Shown: piece by piece, positions 63,633 to 64,000 of the stretch
Layout: each line of letters begins with the position of its first letter
Numbering within the stretch: the first letter of the stretch is position 1
Assembly: GCA_964016885.1 (NCBI GenBank)
Contig: OZ024747.1
Coordinates: forward strand, 2,883,360 to 2,947,359
Reading direction: 5' to 3'
DNA length: 64,000 nucleotides
Origin: Eledone cirrhosa
Lineage: Eukaryota; Mollusca; Cephalopoda; Octopoda; Eledonidae
The notes under the pieces: model-generated
The model's input: the letters and a program-made list of their open reading frames with translations, nothing else
Told to the model about the DNA's origin: nothing
The model's database searches: none
Position numbers and translations under genes: made by a program

Positions 63633-64000
63633 TATATATACCTATATATAATGGTCATCACTAACAAAGTCAATACATAATCAGAGCTACTGACCTCTCA
63701 GGTAAACCAGGTGTTGTGACTCACTTACATACACTCCCATATTCTACAGTAAGCACAAGTAAATGTTATAGTACCAGCACTAGAGAGGTTGTCATCTCAT
63801 TTTCACAACTTATAACTCCCCTCAGCCCTTTGTTCGGCAAGTTTATCTGTGGCTGGGTACCCTTCCCATCATCAACCACTTTACTCAGTGTCAACAAGAG
63901 TAACGATGCTGTGTCATCATTGAAGAGTCTTCTTAACTTAGCAACACATATGCAAGTACATGTATGTATGTGTGTGTATCTATATATATCTGCATGTGTT
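63633..64000. other. Family B-related remnant and unrecognised end
   Basis: AATACATAATCAGAGCTACTGAC and GGCTGGGTACCCTTCCC resemble diverged family B. The window ends in a GT/AT array. Confidence 0.35.

Overview
This window is intergenic and intronic DNA from an animal, almost certainly a coleoid cephalopod and probably an octopus. The evidence is (1) AT-rich sequence with very long (AT)n and (AC)n arrays, (2) canonical GT-AG splice sites, (3) many copies of tRNA-derived SINEs with pol III A/B boxes that I recognise from octopus and squid genomes, and (4) non-LTR retrotransposon fragments whose 3' ends carry the (GAT)n-tailed sequence typical of these genomes. There is nothing prokaryotic here: no operons and no CRISPR array.

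Only one host gene is well supported. Two exons on the + strand (17012-17162 and 18905-19170) have a consensus acceptor and donor, keep one reading frame across a 1.7 kb intron, and end at a TAA with AATAAA signals downstream. They encode the last ~138 residues of a protein I cannot name. Its tail is proline-rich with an SH3-ligand-like motif. A second, weak candidate is a minus-strand exon at 9020-9230.

Region by region: 0-12 kb is packed with SINEs, LINE ends, AT microsatellites and fold-back elements. 12-16.5 kb has two SINEs in inverted orientation and two more SINEs before the gene. 17-20 kb is the gene end. 20-28.6 kb is mostly single-copy-looking DNA with scattered SINE and LINE pieces. 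28.6-30.6 kb holds a GTG/GTA trinucleotide array and a perfect 17-copy 37-bp satellite. 31-39 kb has SINEs, LINE ends and inverted duplications. 40.3-41.8 kb is a 12-bp minisatellite. 43-46.4 kb holds two reverse-transcriptase remnants, the better one with an RT palm, a PHD-like zinc finger and its 3' tail. 48.4-50.0 kb is a 16-bp minisatellite. 50.7-64 kb holds piggyBac-like and hAT-like MITEs, a mariner-like transposase relic, more SINEs and CA/TA arrays.

The most interesting signal is a repeat family (near 1-128, 1854-2215, 9955-10470, 39893-40040 and 58770-59092) whose copies contain the conserved hammerhead-ribozyme core boxes (CTGAGGA ... GAAAC-nnnn-GTH). In the better copies the flanking strands pair as helix I and show compensatory differences. 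Several copies sit as head-to-head inverted dimers. A separate, minimal hammerhead-like motif of the kind reported for Penelope-like elements lies at 856-891, with a related copy at 40141-40168. All ribozyme calls rest on reading by eye and need covariance-model and cleavage tests.
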